A stretch of 64,000 bases of DNA from Candidatus Promineofilum glycogenicum (GCA_016707605.1 JADJHJ010000013.1:1-64000); one strand, 5' to 3'; shown: positions 24,960 through 34,393, counted from the first letter of the stretch. Translations and numbers: made by a program. Notes: a model not told the origin generated them from the letters alone.

Positions 24960-27900
24960 TTGTCTAGGAAGAACGCTCTGAAACGCACGATGAAGCTCTT
25001 GGTGCTGGTGGGGCTATTGGCCCTTACGGCGTCCATCGCTCTGGCCCAGGAGGGCGCCACCGCTACGCGTGGCGAACGCAATGAAACCGCCCGCCCGCTG
25101 CCCGCGGCGATTGAAGGGCTGAAGCTCGACACGCCGGCCACGGCCGACGCCGAAGCCGTCGCCGCCCGGCGGCTGGAACCCAGTCTGCGCGGCGCGACCG
25201 GCCGGCAGCGCGTCATCGTCCGCCTGACCCAACCGGCGGCGGCCGAGGCCGCTGACGCATCGGCCCAGGGCCTGGCCCGCCAGGCGGCCCAGGTGCAGCA
25301 GTCGGCCGTCATCGGCGCTGCCCGCGCTCTGGATGCCAACGCCCGCGTGTTGGGCACGCTCAAGATCGTGCTCAATGCCGTGATGCTCGACATCGACGCC
25401 GCGGCCCTGCCGGCCCTGGCGGCTGACCCCAACGTTGCATCGATCAGCCTTGTCCGCGACTATGAAGTGGACCTGTCCGAAACGGTTGAATACATCGGCG
25501 CGACCGCTGTCCAGGAGATGGGCTATGACGGCACGGGCGTCGTCGTCGCCATCATCGACAGCGGCATCGACTACACCCACGAAGCCTTTGGTGGCTCCGG
25601 CGATCCGGCCGACTTCGCGGGCAACGACCCGACCATCATCGAGCCGGGAACCTTCCCGACGGACAAGGTCATCGGCGGCTACGACTTCGTCGGCTCCAAC
25701 TGGCCCAACACCGCCGAGGAACCCGATCCCGACCCGATCGACGACGGCGCGGGCGGCGGCCACGGCACCCACGTGGCCGACATCATCGGCGGCCAGATGG
25801 GCGTGGCCCCCGGCGTGAAGTTCTACGCGCTGAAGGTCTGCTCCTCCGTCTCCACGTCCTGCTCCGGCGTGGCCATGATGCAGGCGCTGGAGTTCTCCGT
25901 TGACCCCAACGGCGACGGCAACACCGCCGATCACGTCGACGTGCTGAACATGTCCATCGGTTCGCCCTATGGCGATCCGCGCTACGACGACACCTCGGCC
26001 GCTGTCAACAACGCCAGCGCCGTTGGCGTCCTGACCGTGGCCTCGTCCGGCAACAGCGGCGACAAGCCCTATGCCCACGGCACGCCTGGCGCAGCGACGA
26101 CCGCCCTGGCCGTGGCCCAGACGGAAGTCCCGTCGTCGTTGCAAGACGTGATGGAAGTGGTCGCGCCGGAAGCCATCGCCGGGCAGTATCCGGCCGTCTG
26201 GCAGCCGTGGTCGGTTCCCCTCTCGGAGTCGGGGGCCGTCGAAGGGCCGCTGCAATATGGCGATACCGACGGCGACAACCTGGATGGCTGCGCGCCGTTC
26301 GACGGCGACGCTGACGGGCATGATCGTCCTGGTCGACCGCGGCGCGTGTAACTTCACGCTGAAGATCAGCAACATCAGCCAGGCGGGCGCGCTGGCCGGC
26401 ATCATCGGCCTGGTTGCCCCCGGCGACCCCTTCACCGGTTCCGACGGCGGCGACCGGCCGATCGACATTCCGGGCTTCATGATCAGCCAGGCCCACTCCG
26501 ACATGTTGAAGGATGGCCTGGAGGAAGGCGAAGTCATCGTGCGCTTCGACCCGGCCAACGGCATTTCGCTGGTCGGCCACATCGTCGGCTCGTCCAGCCG
26601 CGGCCCGGCCACCGGCACCAACGAAGCCGGCCCCGACATCGGCGCGCCCGGCGCGTCCGTCTCGGCGCTGGCCGGCACGGGCACGGGCACGGAGGTCTTC
26701 GGCGGCACGTCGGGCGCGGCCCCCATGGTCACCGGCTCGGCGGCGCTGCTCATGGACGCCTATCCCGACCGCTCCTGGGCCGAGATTCGCGCCGTCCTGA
26801 TGAACACGGCCGAGACTGACATCATGCTCGCGCCGGAGCTGTTCGGCGGCACCCTGGCCCCCATCAGCCGCATCGGCGGCGGCGAAGTGCGCGTCGACCG
26901 CGCTCTGGCCTCGCCCTTGGCGGCCTGGGATCGCAATGACCTGGCCGGCACCCTCTCCTTCGGCTTCCACGAAGTGACCGGGCAGACCGACCTGATCAAG
27001 CGGGTGACCATCCGCAACTACAGCAATCGTCCCATCTCCCTGCGCTCGGAGATCGAGTACCGCTTCGACAACGACACCAATGGTGAAGTGCGCGTCACCG
27101 CGCCGTCGTGGTTCACGGTCCCGGCCAACGGTTCGACGACCGTACCGGTGCGCCTGTTCATCCGCCCGCTGCTCAATCGCCCGCTGCACGAGTGGGTGCT
27201 GAACAGCGGCGACCAGGGCGCCAATGGCAACGCGCTGACCGAGGTTGAGTACGACGGCTACATCCACTTCATCGGCGTCGGGGCCAACGCCCAGAACGCG
27301 ATGATCCACGTCCCGTGGCACGTCCTGCCGCGCGGCGCGGGCGAGGTGGAGACGGGCTTCGTGCGGCAGACGTCGTCCGGCTGGGTGCGCAACGTGGGCA
27401 TGTCGGAAGTCTACATCGACACCTACTCTCTGCTGGGCACCAGCCCTGAGCAACCGAAGCCCCCGATCAACGTGGGCGCCAATGCCGCTCCGGCCGACCT
27501 GCGCTACTTCGGTGTGCAGACCTACCCGGTTCCGGCCGGCTTCTGCAGCAACAACGACTCGTTCGTCATGGCCTTCGCCATCAACACCTGGGATCGGCAG
27601 TCGCACGTCAACGTGGTCGAGTTCGACGTCTACCTGGATACCAACAGCGACGGTGAGCCGGACTACGTTGTCTTCAACTTCGACCTGTCGCTGTCCGGCA
27701 GTCTGAGCGACGGCCGCAACGTCACCTGGGTGGCCGACCTGGCCTCCGGCGCGTCGGACGCGTTCTTCTTCACCGGCCACAACACCAACAGCGGCAACAC
27801 CGTCCTGACGTTCTGCGCCGAGCAGATCGGCATGAGCGGTGACGACCTGTTGACGACCTCGATGAACGTCGACGTCTACGCCTACGACTGGTACTACCGG

Positions 27901-28134
27901 GCCGGCGTGATCGACTCCATCGAAGGGATGAACGTTGTGCCCTTGGGCGAGCGTTACTTCACCGTCTTTGCCAATGGCGACGCCGGCTACACGACGCTGC
28001 CGCCGCGCTCGCCGCGCACCGGCTTTAGCATCGTTGACTTTGGCGATCAGATGAACGAGACCGAGACGGGTGTGTTGTGGCTCTATGGCCCCGGCGCGCC
28101 CAACGAGGTCCGCGCCTGGATCATCCAGCCGTAA
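24960..28134 (+). CDS. Secreted subtilisin-like serine protease with PA insert (one frameshift)
   Basis: The TTG at 24960 lies six bases after GGAGG and opens a signal peptide (MKLLVLVGLLALTASIALAQ at its core). An inhibitor-I9-like propeptide lies near 25200-25470. The S8 triad is complete: Asp in VVAIIDSGID (about 25546), His in GHGTHVADI (about 25760) and Ser in GGTSGAAPMVTG (about 26703). A protease-associated domain is inserted between His and Ser (26240-26570). A beta-rich C-terminal region of about 400 residues follows, with no sorting signal. The frame breaks near 26312 inside the PA domain, where CAPFDGDA must continue as LTGMIVLVDRG. Two lost bases (gc) in gacgctgacg would explain it. 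The full product would be about 1057 residues. Confidence 0.88.
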
Positions 28135-28233
28135 CGGTCACGCTATGGGGTAAGAAAATGAGCTGCTCGACCGTCTAGACGGCAGAGCAGACAGCAAGAC
28201 GCTTCTCATTTTCTTCCTCCTCCTGTTGCAAAA

Positions 28234-28265
28234 CGCCGCGCCCGGCAATCGGGCGCGGCGTTTTT
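28234..28265 (+). terminator. Rho-independent terminator of the subtilase gene
   Basis: A perfect 11-bp GC-rich stem (28234-28244 with 28250-28260, loop gcaat) is followed directly by five T. It lies 100 bases after the stop codon. An additional weaker inverted repeat (aagaaaatgag and its complement, 28152-28216) lies before it. Confidence 0.92.
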
Positions 28266-28275
28266 GCTTCAGACC

Positions 28276-28338
28276 AGGGATTAGGGATTAGAGAAGAGCG
28301 CTCTTCCCTAATCCCTAATCCCTAATCCCTAATCCCTA
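28276..28338. repeat. Tandem ccctaat repeat with inverted partner
   Basis: Two copies of gggatta (28278-28291) face five copies of ccctaat (28306-28338) across a short centre containing gaagagcgctcttc. The structure would fold into a hairpin and lies just after the stop of the minus-strand metZ-like gene, so it may end its transcription. Confidence 0.8.
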
Positions 28339-29520
28339 GCCCCTGATTGCCTGATCGATATCGGCAACAATGTCGTCAATGTGCTCCAGCCCGACGGAGA
28401 CGCGGATGAGGCCGGGGGTGATGCCGGTGGCGCGGCGTTCGCCGTCGGTCAGGGCGCTGTGGGTGGTGCTGGCCGGGTGGGTGACGGTCGTGCGCACGTC
28501 GCCCAGGTTGGCCACGATGTTGCACATCTTCAGCCCGTCCAGGAAGCGCCGCCCGGCCGGCAGTCCGCCGCTGACCTCGAACGTCACCACGCCGCCGCCG
28601 GCGGCCATCTGTCGTCGGGCCAGCGCCGCCTGGGGGTGCGAGGGCAGGAAGGGGTAGCGCACCGCCTCGACGCCGGCCCGCGTCGATAGCCACTCGGCCA
28701 GGGCCAGGGCGTTGGCGCAGTGGCGTTCCATGCGCAGCGACAACGTCTCCAGCGATTGGCTGAGCAGCCAGCTATTGAACGGCGAGAGGGTCGGCCCTGT
28801 CTGGCGGGCAAAGTGGGTCAGTTCGTTGATAACCAGCCGGTCACCCAGCACGACGCCGCCGATGGTGCGCCCCTGGCCGTCGAGGAACTTGGTCGTGGAG
28901 TGGACGACGAGGTCCGCGCCCAGGGCCAGCGGCCGTTGGATGACCGGCGTGGCGAAGGTGTTGTCGACCACCAGCAGCACGTCGCGCTCGCGGCAGAGCT
29001 GGGCTACCCAGGCCAGGTCGACCAGCGTCAGCCCGGGGTTCGACGGCGTCTCCACCAGGCACAGGCGTGTCTCCGGCCGGAAGAGGCCGGGCCAGGTGTC
29101 GGTCAGCTCGCAGTCGGCGTAGGTGTGGCTGATGCCCCAGCGCGGCAGGATGGTCGTCAGCAGTTGGTGCGTCGCGCCGAAGAGGGAGCGCGAGGCCACC
29201 AGGTGATCGCCGCTGTTGAGCAGCCCGGCCAGGATGGTGAACAGGGCGGCCATGCCGCTGGCCATCGGCAGCCCGGCCTCGGCCCCTTCCAGCTCGCACA
29301 GGCGGGCGGTCAGTTCGGCGCTGTTGGGGTTGTCCCAGCGAGTGTAGACAAAGCCGGGCTGCTCGCCGCCATAGACGGCGCGGGCCTGCTCGGCGCTGTC
29401 GAAGGTGAAGCCGGAGGCCATGTAGATGGGCGTCACCTGTTCGCGGTGCTGGCTGGCGCGGGCGCGGGTGCGGATGATGCGGGTTTCGGTGCGCGGCGGG
29501 CGGCGATTGTCGGCGGGCAT
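28336..29520 (-). CDS. metZ: O-succinyl/O-acetylhomoserine sulfhydrylase (Cys/Met metabolism PLP enzyme)
   Basis: I start at ATG 29520 (MPADNRRPPRTE), eight bases after an AGGAGA site; upstream in-frame codons lie in an intergenic repeat. The product of about 394 residues has the gamma-family PLP features: PGFVYTRWDNPN near residue 60, the DNTFATPV strand, and the PLP lysine in HSTTKFLDGQGR. The LDGQGR extension is typical of MetZ-type sulfhydrylases, which make homocysteine from O-activated homoserine and sulfide. Cystathionine gamma-synthase or methionine gamma-lyase are the alternatives. It stands alone on the minus strand. Confidence 0.85.
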   Translation of the reverse strand: MPADNRRPPRTETRIIRTRARASQHREQVTPIYMASGFTFDSAEQARAVYGGEQPGFVYTRWDNPNSAELTARLCELEGAEAGLPMASGMAALFTILAGLLNSGDHLVASRSLFGATHQLLTTILPRWGISHTYADCELTDTWPGLFRPETRLCLVETPSNPGLTLVDLAWVAQLCRERDVLLVVDNTFATPVIQRPLALGADLVVHSTTKFLDGQGRTIGGVVLGDRLVINELTHFARQTGPTLSPFNSWLLSQSLETLSLRMERHCANALALAEWLSTRAGVEAVRYPFLPSHPQAALARRQMAAGGGVVTFEVSGGLPAGRRFLDGLKMCNIVANLGDVRTTVTHPASTTHSALTDGERRATGITPGLIRVSVGLEHIDDIVADIDQAIRG

Positions 29521-29555
29521 GGGGCTGTCTCCTGCTTGGTTTTGGACTATTGTAG

Positions 29556-29755
29556 CCTTCTCTTCGTGCATCGCACCTTCTGGGGTGCGTTGCACGTTCT
29601 TAGATCAACAAGTAAGAAGGTGCAACGTACTTCAGAAAGTGCGATGCACCGGGAGGGGGTGCGTCGCACTTTCTTGAGTGCGTCGCACCTTTCTGAGGCG
29701 CAACAAGAAGGTGCATCGCACTTCAGAAAGTGCGATGCACCGGGCGAGGGGAACA
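29556..29755. repeat. Cluster of short palindromic repeats around gtgcgatgcacc
   Basis: The 200-base spacer is made of variants of gaaggtgcatcgcac and its complement. A 25-base unit (acttcagaaagtgcgatgca plus ccggg) occurs exactly at 29629-29653 and 29720-29744. Several copies face each other and could fold into hairpins. The spacing is irregular, so this is not a CRISPR array. Confidence 0.85.
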
Positions 29756-29783
29756 CCGTCAGGTAATCGTCAGGTTCGCGCTC

Positions 29784-29811
29784 TTGTCACGCGGCGGGGA
29801 TGTGGTATTGT
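29784..29811 (+). promoter_or_regulatory. Promoter giving a leaderless phosphatase mRNA
   Basis: The -35 TTGTCA (29784-29789) and -10 TATTGT (29806-29811) are 16 bases apart. The predicted transcript start falls at about 29818, next to the ATG at 29819, and no ribosome site is present. This suggests a leaderless mRNA. Confidence 0.55.
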
Positions 29812-29818
29812 GCCGGGG

Positions 29819-30793
29819 ATGAGCGATCCCACGCCCCTTACCGCCGCCTGGCGCACCGACAACGGCCTGGTGCGCGGCCACAATGAAGACTTTGTCATCG
29901 TCTATGAGCCGCCGACGGAGGAGGACCGCCGCCGCCACGGCGCGCTCTACATCGTCGCCGACGGCGTGGGCGGGGCCGACGCGGGCGAGGTGGCCAGCCA
30001 ATACGCCAGCGAGCGGACGCTCCACCACTATCTGGCCGCCGACGGCCGCACCGACTGGGGCGCGCGCCTCATCGACGCCATGCAGGCGGCCAACACCGAC
30101 CTGCGCCGCCTGGCCGCCGACCGCGACGACAGCCGGCGCATGGCCACAACGATGGTCGCCGCCGTCGTCCAGGACGGCCACGCCTACATCGGCAACGTCG
30201 GCGACAGCCGCGCCTACCAGTGGCGCGAGGGGCAACTGGAGCAGATCAGCCGCGACCAGAGCCTCGTGGCCCGTCTGGTGGAAGAGGGCGCGCTGACGCC
30301 GGAAGAGGCCGTCCACTACCCTTACAAGAACGTCATCCTCTACAGCATCGGTTCGGAGAAGCGGCCGCCTATCGACCTGTACGAGATCGTCCTGGAGCCG
30401 GGCGACCTGCTGGTGCTCTGCTCCGACGGCCTGACGCGCCACATCGAGGACGGTGAGATCGGCGTCATTGCCGGCGACGAAGCGCCCGACGTGGCCGCCG
30501 ACATGCTGGTGCGGTTGGCCCGCGAGCGCGGCGGCGAGGACAACATCACCGTGGCCATCATCCAGCACGGGCCGCGCCTGGAGGAGAGCACGCGGCCGAT
30601 TGTCCCCCTGGCCGCGGCCACGACCATCACCGCGCCCCGCCCGGAGGCCACTCAGCCCATCGTCGTCCCCAGCCCGCCGCCGGTCGTGGAACGCCACCGC
30701 AGCCTGTGGCCGCTGACCTTCGCTCTGGCGGCGATCATGGTCGTCCTCATCCTCGTCCTGTGGGTCGTCATCCAGCGGGCGACCACGATCTAG
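29819..30793 (+). CDS. Membrane-anchored PP2C-family Ser/Thr phosphatase
   Basis: This protein of about 324 residues starts at ATG 29819 (MSDPTPLTAAWRTDNG). An upstream in-frame ATG lies in the repeat cluster and is rejected. Residues 1-245 form a complete PP2C domain: GHNEDF, VADGVGGADAGEVAS, GNVGDSRAYQW, SRDQSLVARLV, LCSDGL and GGEDNIT. A Pro-rich linker leads to one C-terminal transmembrane helix (about 298-320). The catalytic domain is cytoplasmic. It is a paralogue of the phosphatases in the 4-18 kb block but stands apart from it. Confidence 0.92.
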   Translation: MSDPTPLTAAWRTDNGLVRGHNEDFVIVYEPPTEEDRRRHGALYIVADGVGGADAGEVASQYASERTLHHYLAADGRTDWGARLIDAMQAANTDLRRLAADRDDSRRMATTMVAAVVQDGHAYIGNVGDSRAYQWREGQLEQISRDQSLVARLVEEGALTPEEAVHYPYKNVILYSIGSEKRPPIDLYEIVLEPGDLLVLCSDGLTRHIEDGEIGVIAGDEAPDVAADMLVRLARERGGEDNITVAIIQHGPRLEESTRPIVPLAAATTITAPRPEATQPIVVPSPPPVVERHRSLWPLTFALAAIMVVLILVLWVVIQRATTI

Positions 30794-30800
30794 TCTGCCC

Positions 30801-30866
30801 GTAGAGCGATTCTCCCGAATCGCTCTTCTTATGTAGTGAAGGAGCGATTCGGGAGAATCGCTCTAC
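30801..30866. repeat. Perfect 25-bp inverted repeat
   Basis: Arms at 30801-30825 (gtagagcgattctcccgaat plus cgctc) and 30842-30866 are exact complements around a 16-base centre. Each arm is itself near-palindromic (gagcgattc...gaatcgctc). It follows the phosphatase stop by seven bases and could work as a terminator; it lacks a U tract. Confidence 0.88.
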
Positions 30867-30875
30867 GCTCCCACT

Positions 30876-30904
30876 TTGACGTGCCCGGCCAAATCCCCTA
30901 CAAT
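30876..30904 (+). promoter_or_regulatory. Promoter of the RNase J gene
   Basis: The -35 TTGACG (30876-30881), a 17-base spacer and the -10 TACAAT (30899-30904) are close to consensus. The predicted start at about 30911 leaves only about five leader bases before the ATG at 30916. Confidence 0.75.
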
Positions 30905-30915
30905 CGGCGGTCAAT

Positions 30916-32562
30916 ATGACAAGTATGCTACGTATTCTACCTGTGGGGGGATTGGGCGAGATCGGCAAGAACATGACCATCCTCGAGTATGAGGACGACA
31001 TCCTCATTGTCGATGCCGGCGTCATGTTTCCCGAAAACGACATGCTCGGCGTCGATCTCATCATCCCCGACTACCACTACCTTCTGGAAAACGACCGCCT
31101 ATCCAAAATTCGCGCCGTCCTCATCACCCACGGCCACGAGGATCACATCGGCGCGCTGCCGCACCTGGTCGAAGACATCAAGGCCCCCATCTACGCCACG
31201 CCGCTGACGCTGGGCCTGATCGAGGCCAAACTGCGCGAGGCGCGCCAACTGAACGAGGTGGAGCTGGTGTCGTTCCGGGCCGGCGAAATCCTCCAGATCG
31301 GCCCGTTCAAGGTCGAGCCATTCCACGTCGCTCACAGCATCCCCGATTGCGTCGGCTTCGGCATCACCACGCCGGCCGGCCTGATCGTCCACACCGGCGA
31401 CTACAAGTTCGACCACACGCCCATCGACGGCTGGCCGCCCGACTTCGCCAAGCTGGCCGAGTTCTCGCAGCGCGGCGTGCTGGCCCTGCTGGCCGACAGC
31501 ACCAACGCCGACCGCCCCGGCTGGACGGAGTCGGAGATGGAGTTGGCCCAGGGCTTCGAGGACGTGTTCCGCGGCGCGGCCGGGCGCATCATTGTCGCCA
31601 CCTTCGCCTCGCTCATCTCGCGCGTCCAGATCGCCGCCGCGGCGGCGCAGAAGTTCGACCGCAAGATGGCTATCGCCGGCCGCTCCATGCGCGACGCGGT
31701 CAAGATCGCCCGCAAGCTGGGCTACCTGGAAGTGCCCGACGACCTGATCATCGACATCGGCCAGGCGGTCAACCTGCCGCCGAGCAAGGTGGTCTTCATG
31801 GTCACCGGGTCGCAGGGCGAGCCGTCGGCCGTGCTCGGCCGTCTGGCGCGCGGCCAGCACAAGCAACTGAGCATCCAGGAAGGGGACACGGTCATCTTCT
31901 CCGCCCACCCCATCCCCGGCAACGAGGAGCTGATCTACCGGACGATCAACCAGCTCTACCGGCGCGGGGCGACCGTCCTCTATGACCGCATCGCCAAAGT
32001 CCACGTCTCCGGCCACGCCAGCCGCGAGGAGATGAAGCTGCTCATCAACCTGATCAAGCCGGTGTTCCTGATCCCCATCCACGGCGAACTGCGCCACCTG
32101 AAGCTGCACGCGCAGATCGGGCAGACGTTGGGCATCCCCGCCGAGCGCATCGCCGTCGTCGAGAACGGCACGCCCATCGACCTGACGCCCTACAGCATGA
32201 CCGTGCGCGACCGGCTGCCCGGCGGCTACGTGTTCGTCGACGGCTCCGGCGTGGGCGACATCGGCTGGGCCGAGGTGCGCGACCGCGACCGGCTGGCCCA
32301 GGCGGGCTACTTCTTCGCCGCCGTGCCCACCGACGGCCGCGGCGGGCTGGCCGGGCCGCCGCAACTCAGCACGCGCGGCTTCGTCAACGAGAAGGAGGCC
32401 GAGGGGCTGCTGCTGGAGGCCGAGAAGCTCATCGCTCGCACGGCGGCCGAGGCCCAGCGGCAGGGTGTGCCCATCTCCTCCTCGGCCATCGAGAGCGCGC
32501 TCAATCGTTTCCTCTATGACGAGACGCGCAAGCGGCCGGTCATCGAAGTAGTCGTTGTGTAG
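30916..32562 (+). CDS. rnj: Ribonuclease J
   Basis: The 548-residue length matches bacterial RNase J. The metallo-beta-lactamase zinc site is at residues 72-77 (HGHEDH), with HTGDYKFD and the later HVSGHASREE (beta-CASP) motif. IPIHGELRHL and VDGSGVGDIG are typical of the family. RNase J is a 5'-3' exoribonuclease and endonuclease used in mRNA turnover and rRNA maturation. The gene has its own promoter and is followed by an inverted repeat. Confidence 0.95.
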   Translation: MTSMLRILPVGGLGEIGKNMTILEYEDDILIVDAGVMFPENDMLGVDLIIPDYHYLLENDRLSKIRAVLITHGHEDHIGALPHLVEDIKAPIYATPLTLGLIEAKLREARQLNEVELVSFRAGEILQIGPFKVEPFHVAHSIPDCVGFGITTPAGLIVHTGDYKFDHTPIDGWPPDFAKLAEFSQRGVLALLADSTNADRPGWTESEMELAQGFEDVFRGAAGRIIVATFASLISRVQIAAAAAQKFDRKMAIAGRSMRDAVKIARKLGYLEVPDDLIIDIGQAVNLPPSKVVFMVTGSQGEPSAVLGRLARGQHKQLSIQEGDTVIFSAHPIPGNEELIYRTINQLYRRGATVLYDRIAKVHVSGHASREEMKLLINLIKPVFLIPIHGELRHLKLHAQIGQTLGIPAERIAVVENGTPIDLTPYSMTVRDRLPGGYVFVDGSGVGDIGWAEVRDRDRLAQAGYFFAAVPTDGRGGLAGPPQLSTRGFVNEKEAEGLLLEAEKLIARTAAEAQRQGVPISSSAIESALNRFLYDETRKRPVIEVVVV

Positions 32563-32567
32563 CTGTA

Positions 32568-32630
32568 GCACAGGATTCTTATCCTGTGCGCCCGCTCGTC
32601 CCCTAAGACACAGGATAAGAATCCTGTTCC
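32568..32630. repeat. Inverted repeat between RNase J and the nitroreductase gene
   Basis: gcacaggattcttatcctgt (from 32568) and acaggataagaatcctgt (to about 32626) are complementary, and each is a near-palindrome. The second arm encodes the last residues (DSYPVS) of the minus-strand nitroreductase, so the repeat has been captured into its reading frame. It may act as a two-way terminator. Confidence 0.8.
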
Positions 32631-33232
32631 ACATCCATCCACCACACCCGCGTCTCTAGCAGAGCGCGGGTTTTTGTTTTCTCTTCGGCCGGATAGCCGA
32701 CCGTAATGAGTCCCTGCGGCTGCCAGTCGTCTGGCAAGGCCAGCGCCTCGCGCACCGTATCGGCGCAGAACAGCGGCGCGCACAGCCAGCACGCCCCCAG
32801 CCCCAGCGCGTGGGCGGCCAGCAACAGGTTCTGCCCGGCCATGGCCGCGCTCTGGACGGCCATCGTCATTTCGTGGCCGCGGCGGCGGGCGTCGGGGTAG
32901 TCGTCCATGTCGGCCAGCGTCAGGCACAGCAGGATGAGCAGCGGCGCGCCGCTGATGCGGGCGTAGCTGCGGCCGGTGTCGCGCTCAATGGCCGCCGCGT
33001 CCAGCCCGTCGGCGGCCAGGTCGCGCCGCAGTCGCGCGCCCATCGCCGTCGCCAGACGGGCTTTCGTCGCGCCATCCTCCACAATGGCGAAGCGCCACGG
33101 CTGCCGGTTGTGGGCCGAGGGCGCCCAAACGGCGGCCGACAGCAGGCGCGCGACCAACTCCGGCGGCACAGCCTGATCGGTATAGCGGCGGATGGAGCGG
33201 CGGGTATGGATCAGTTCCAGCAGATCGGTCAT
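32603..33232 (-). CDS. Nitroreductase-family flavoprotein (F420-0 ligase C-terminal-like)
   Basis: The 209-residue protein has the nitroreductase fold signature: TRRSIRRYTDQAVP near the N-terminus, WAPSAHNRQPWRF, and a C-terminal GLGACWLCAP...ADTVREALALP stretch followed by GLITVGYPAE. These are FMN-binding and dimer-interface features; the pattern resembles the C-terminal reductase domain of FbiB/CofE-type proteins. It probably reduces a flavin-accepted substrate using NAD(P)H. The C-terminal six residues derive from an intergenic repeat. Confidence 0.85.
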   Translation of the reverse strand: MTDLLELIHTRRSIRRYTDQAVPPELVARLLSAAVWAPSAHNRQPWRFAIVEDGATKARLATAMGARLRRDLAADGLDAAAIERDTGRSYARISGAPLLILLCLTLADMDDYPDARRRGHEMTMAVQSAAMAGQNLLLAAHALGLGACWLCAPLFCADTVREALALPDDWQPQGLITVGYPAEEKTKTRALLETRVWWMDVEQDSYPVS

Positions 33233-33255
33233 ACAGGCGATTCTAGCTTGTTATC

Positions 33256-33294
33256 TGGGGGGGGGGGTTGGGGGGCGCGCGCCCCCCCTCCCAG
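33256..33294. repeat. G/C homopolymer hairpin
   Basis: Runs of eleven and six G face a run of seven C around gcgcgc, bounded by ctggg and cccag. It would form a very strong hairpin. Its composition is unlike nearby DNA, so sequencing or assembly collapse is possible. Confidence 0.6.
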
Positions 33295-33311
33295 GGAGGA
33301 TCAGAAGGGCG

Positions 33312-33345
33312 CAAAAAAGCCCTGCCGGGTAGCAGGGCTTTTTGC
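33312..33345 (+). terminator. Bidirectional rho-independent terminator-like hairpin
   Basis: The perfect 12-bp arms aaaaagccctgc (33314-33325) and gcagggcttttt (33332-33343) enclose a six-base loop, with U tracts in both directions. It lies between divergent genes, which is unusual for a terminator. It may isolate the zinc-ribbon gene downstream or attenuate its transcript. Confidence 0.75.
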
Positions 33346-33443
33346 GGGAAGAGGAGAAAAAGGAGGACTATTGGTGTTGCCTAATGATAACGCTATCATA
33401 CAGTCGATGAGGCCCACTGTCGCGCAAGCGGACTACAAGCGAG

Positions 33444-33461
33444 GTGTAAATTACTTTACAC
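33444..33461. promoter_or_regulatory. Operator-like palindrome gtgtaaattactttacac
   Basis: Seven-base arms gtgtaaa and tttacac surround ttac, 29 bases before the ATG-proximal end of the downstream gene. A dimeric repressor site is plausible. No regulator for it is encoded next door. Confidence 0.5.
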
Positions 33462-33489
33462 TTGCGCCGGAGCGCATGATCGCCGCCCC

Positions 33490-34380
33490 ATGAGCGAAAC
33501 GTGCCCCAACTGCGGCAAGCCCGTGCTGCCGACCGACACCGTTTGCTGGCACTGCGGCTTTGCGCTGCCCAAGCGAGCGCGCGCCAAAGCGGCCGGCCCG
33601 GCCCCCGCCGCGGCCCGTGGCGGCCGGAGTAGCCGTAATGACCGGCGCGCCGCCGCGACCGACGAGACGGCCGACTACGACCTACGCGCCCTGGCCGTCT
33701 ACGGCTTGCTGACGCTGGTCGTCATCCTTGGCCTGTGGCTGGTGATGCGCGCCCTGGGCCGGGAGCCTATCCTGGTGCGCAGCGCCGCCCTGGCCGGCGG
33801 CGACTGGGTGACCGTGACCGACGCCGATTTGCGCTACACCCTCAGCTTGCCGAGCGACTGGCAGTGGCTCGACGTGGCCTACCGCGACCAGAGCGATTTG
33901 CTGGCCCAGCTCGTCGCCAGCCAGCCATACATCGGCCGGGCGCTGGCCCCGCTGGGCGCGCCGGCCGGCGACGTGGAGATTCTGGCCGTGGCCGCCGGCA
34001 CGTCGGCCCCGTTGGCCGCTGACACGTCAGACCCGGTCGCCGCCGGCACACCGGACCCGGCTGCTGCGCCCATTCCCTTCGTTGTCATCGGGCGCAGCCA
34101 ACGATTGCGCGTTCTGGAGGCGCAGGACGCACTGGACTTACTGGGCGGACAAGGACTGTCGGTGAGCGAGGCGGCCGTGGACACCCATCTGGCCGGGCAG
34201 ACGCAGGCGCGCTTCAAGGTCTTCGACGCGGCCAACGCCTACCAGTGCCGCCACCTCTTCGTCGCCGACGGCGATACCTATGGCTACTTGGTGGCCGCCT
34301 GCGCCCCGCAGGCCGCCTATGGCTCGCTGCAACAGCAACTGGATGACCTTTTGGATACCTTTCAACTTCTGGTCAACTGA
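33490..34380 (+). CDS. Zinc-ribbon single-pass membrane protein
   Basis: This 296-residue protein begins with a zinc ribbon (CPNCGKPVLPTDTVCWHCG), continues with a basic linker and has one transmembrane helix at about 75-95. The external part opens YTLSLPSDWQWLDV, a pattern of PsbP/DcrB-like lipoprotein folds. It has the same inside-ribbon, outside-domain design as the 12316-13455 protein. It shares its direction with archease and RtcB but is separated from them by its own -10 element. Function unknown. Confidence 0.7.
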   Translation: MSETCPNCGKPVLPTDTVCWHCGFALPKRARAKAAGPAPAAARGGRSSRNDRRAAATDETADYDLRALAVYGLLTLVVILGLWLVMRALGREPILVRSAALAGGDWVTVTDADLRYTLSLPSDWQWLDVAYRDQSDLLAQLVASQPYIGRALAPLGAPAGDVEILAVAAGTSAPLAADTSDPVAAGTPDPAAAPIPFVVIGRSQRLRVLEAQDALDLLGGQGLSVSEAAVDTHLAGQTQARFKVFDAANAYQCRHLFVADGDTYGYLVAACAPQAAYGSLQQQLDDLLDTFQLLVN

Positions 34381-34387
34381 TCGCGGC

Positions 34388-34393
34388 TATAAT
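34388..34393 (+). promoter_or_regulatory. -10 element TATAAT before archease
   Basis: A consensus TATAAT ends nine bases before the ATG at 34403, which would place the transcript start almost at the start codon. No clear -35 is visible. The gene has no ribosome site, consistent with leaderless translation. Confidence 0.5.

Noticed and set aside
25014..26753. 579-codon minus-strand frame opposite the subtilase
   Set aside because: Shadow of the protease gene; no start signal or motifs.
28276..28338. Telomere-like ccctaat repeats as a chromosome end
   Set aside because: Only a few copies, with an inverted partner, between two ordinary convergent genes; it behaves as one of the local intergenic repeats.
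29556..29755. CRISPR array
   Set aside because: The copies are variable in spacing, inverted relative to each other and have no uniform spacers or cas genes.
31099..32634. 511-codon minus-strand frame opposite RNase J
   Set aside because: RNase J on the plus strand is unambiguous; the antisense frame has no domain.
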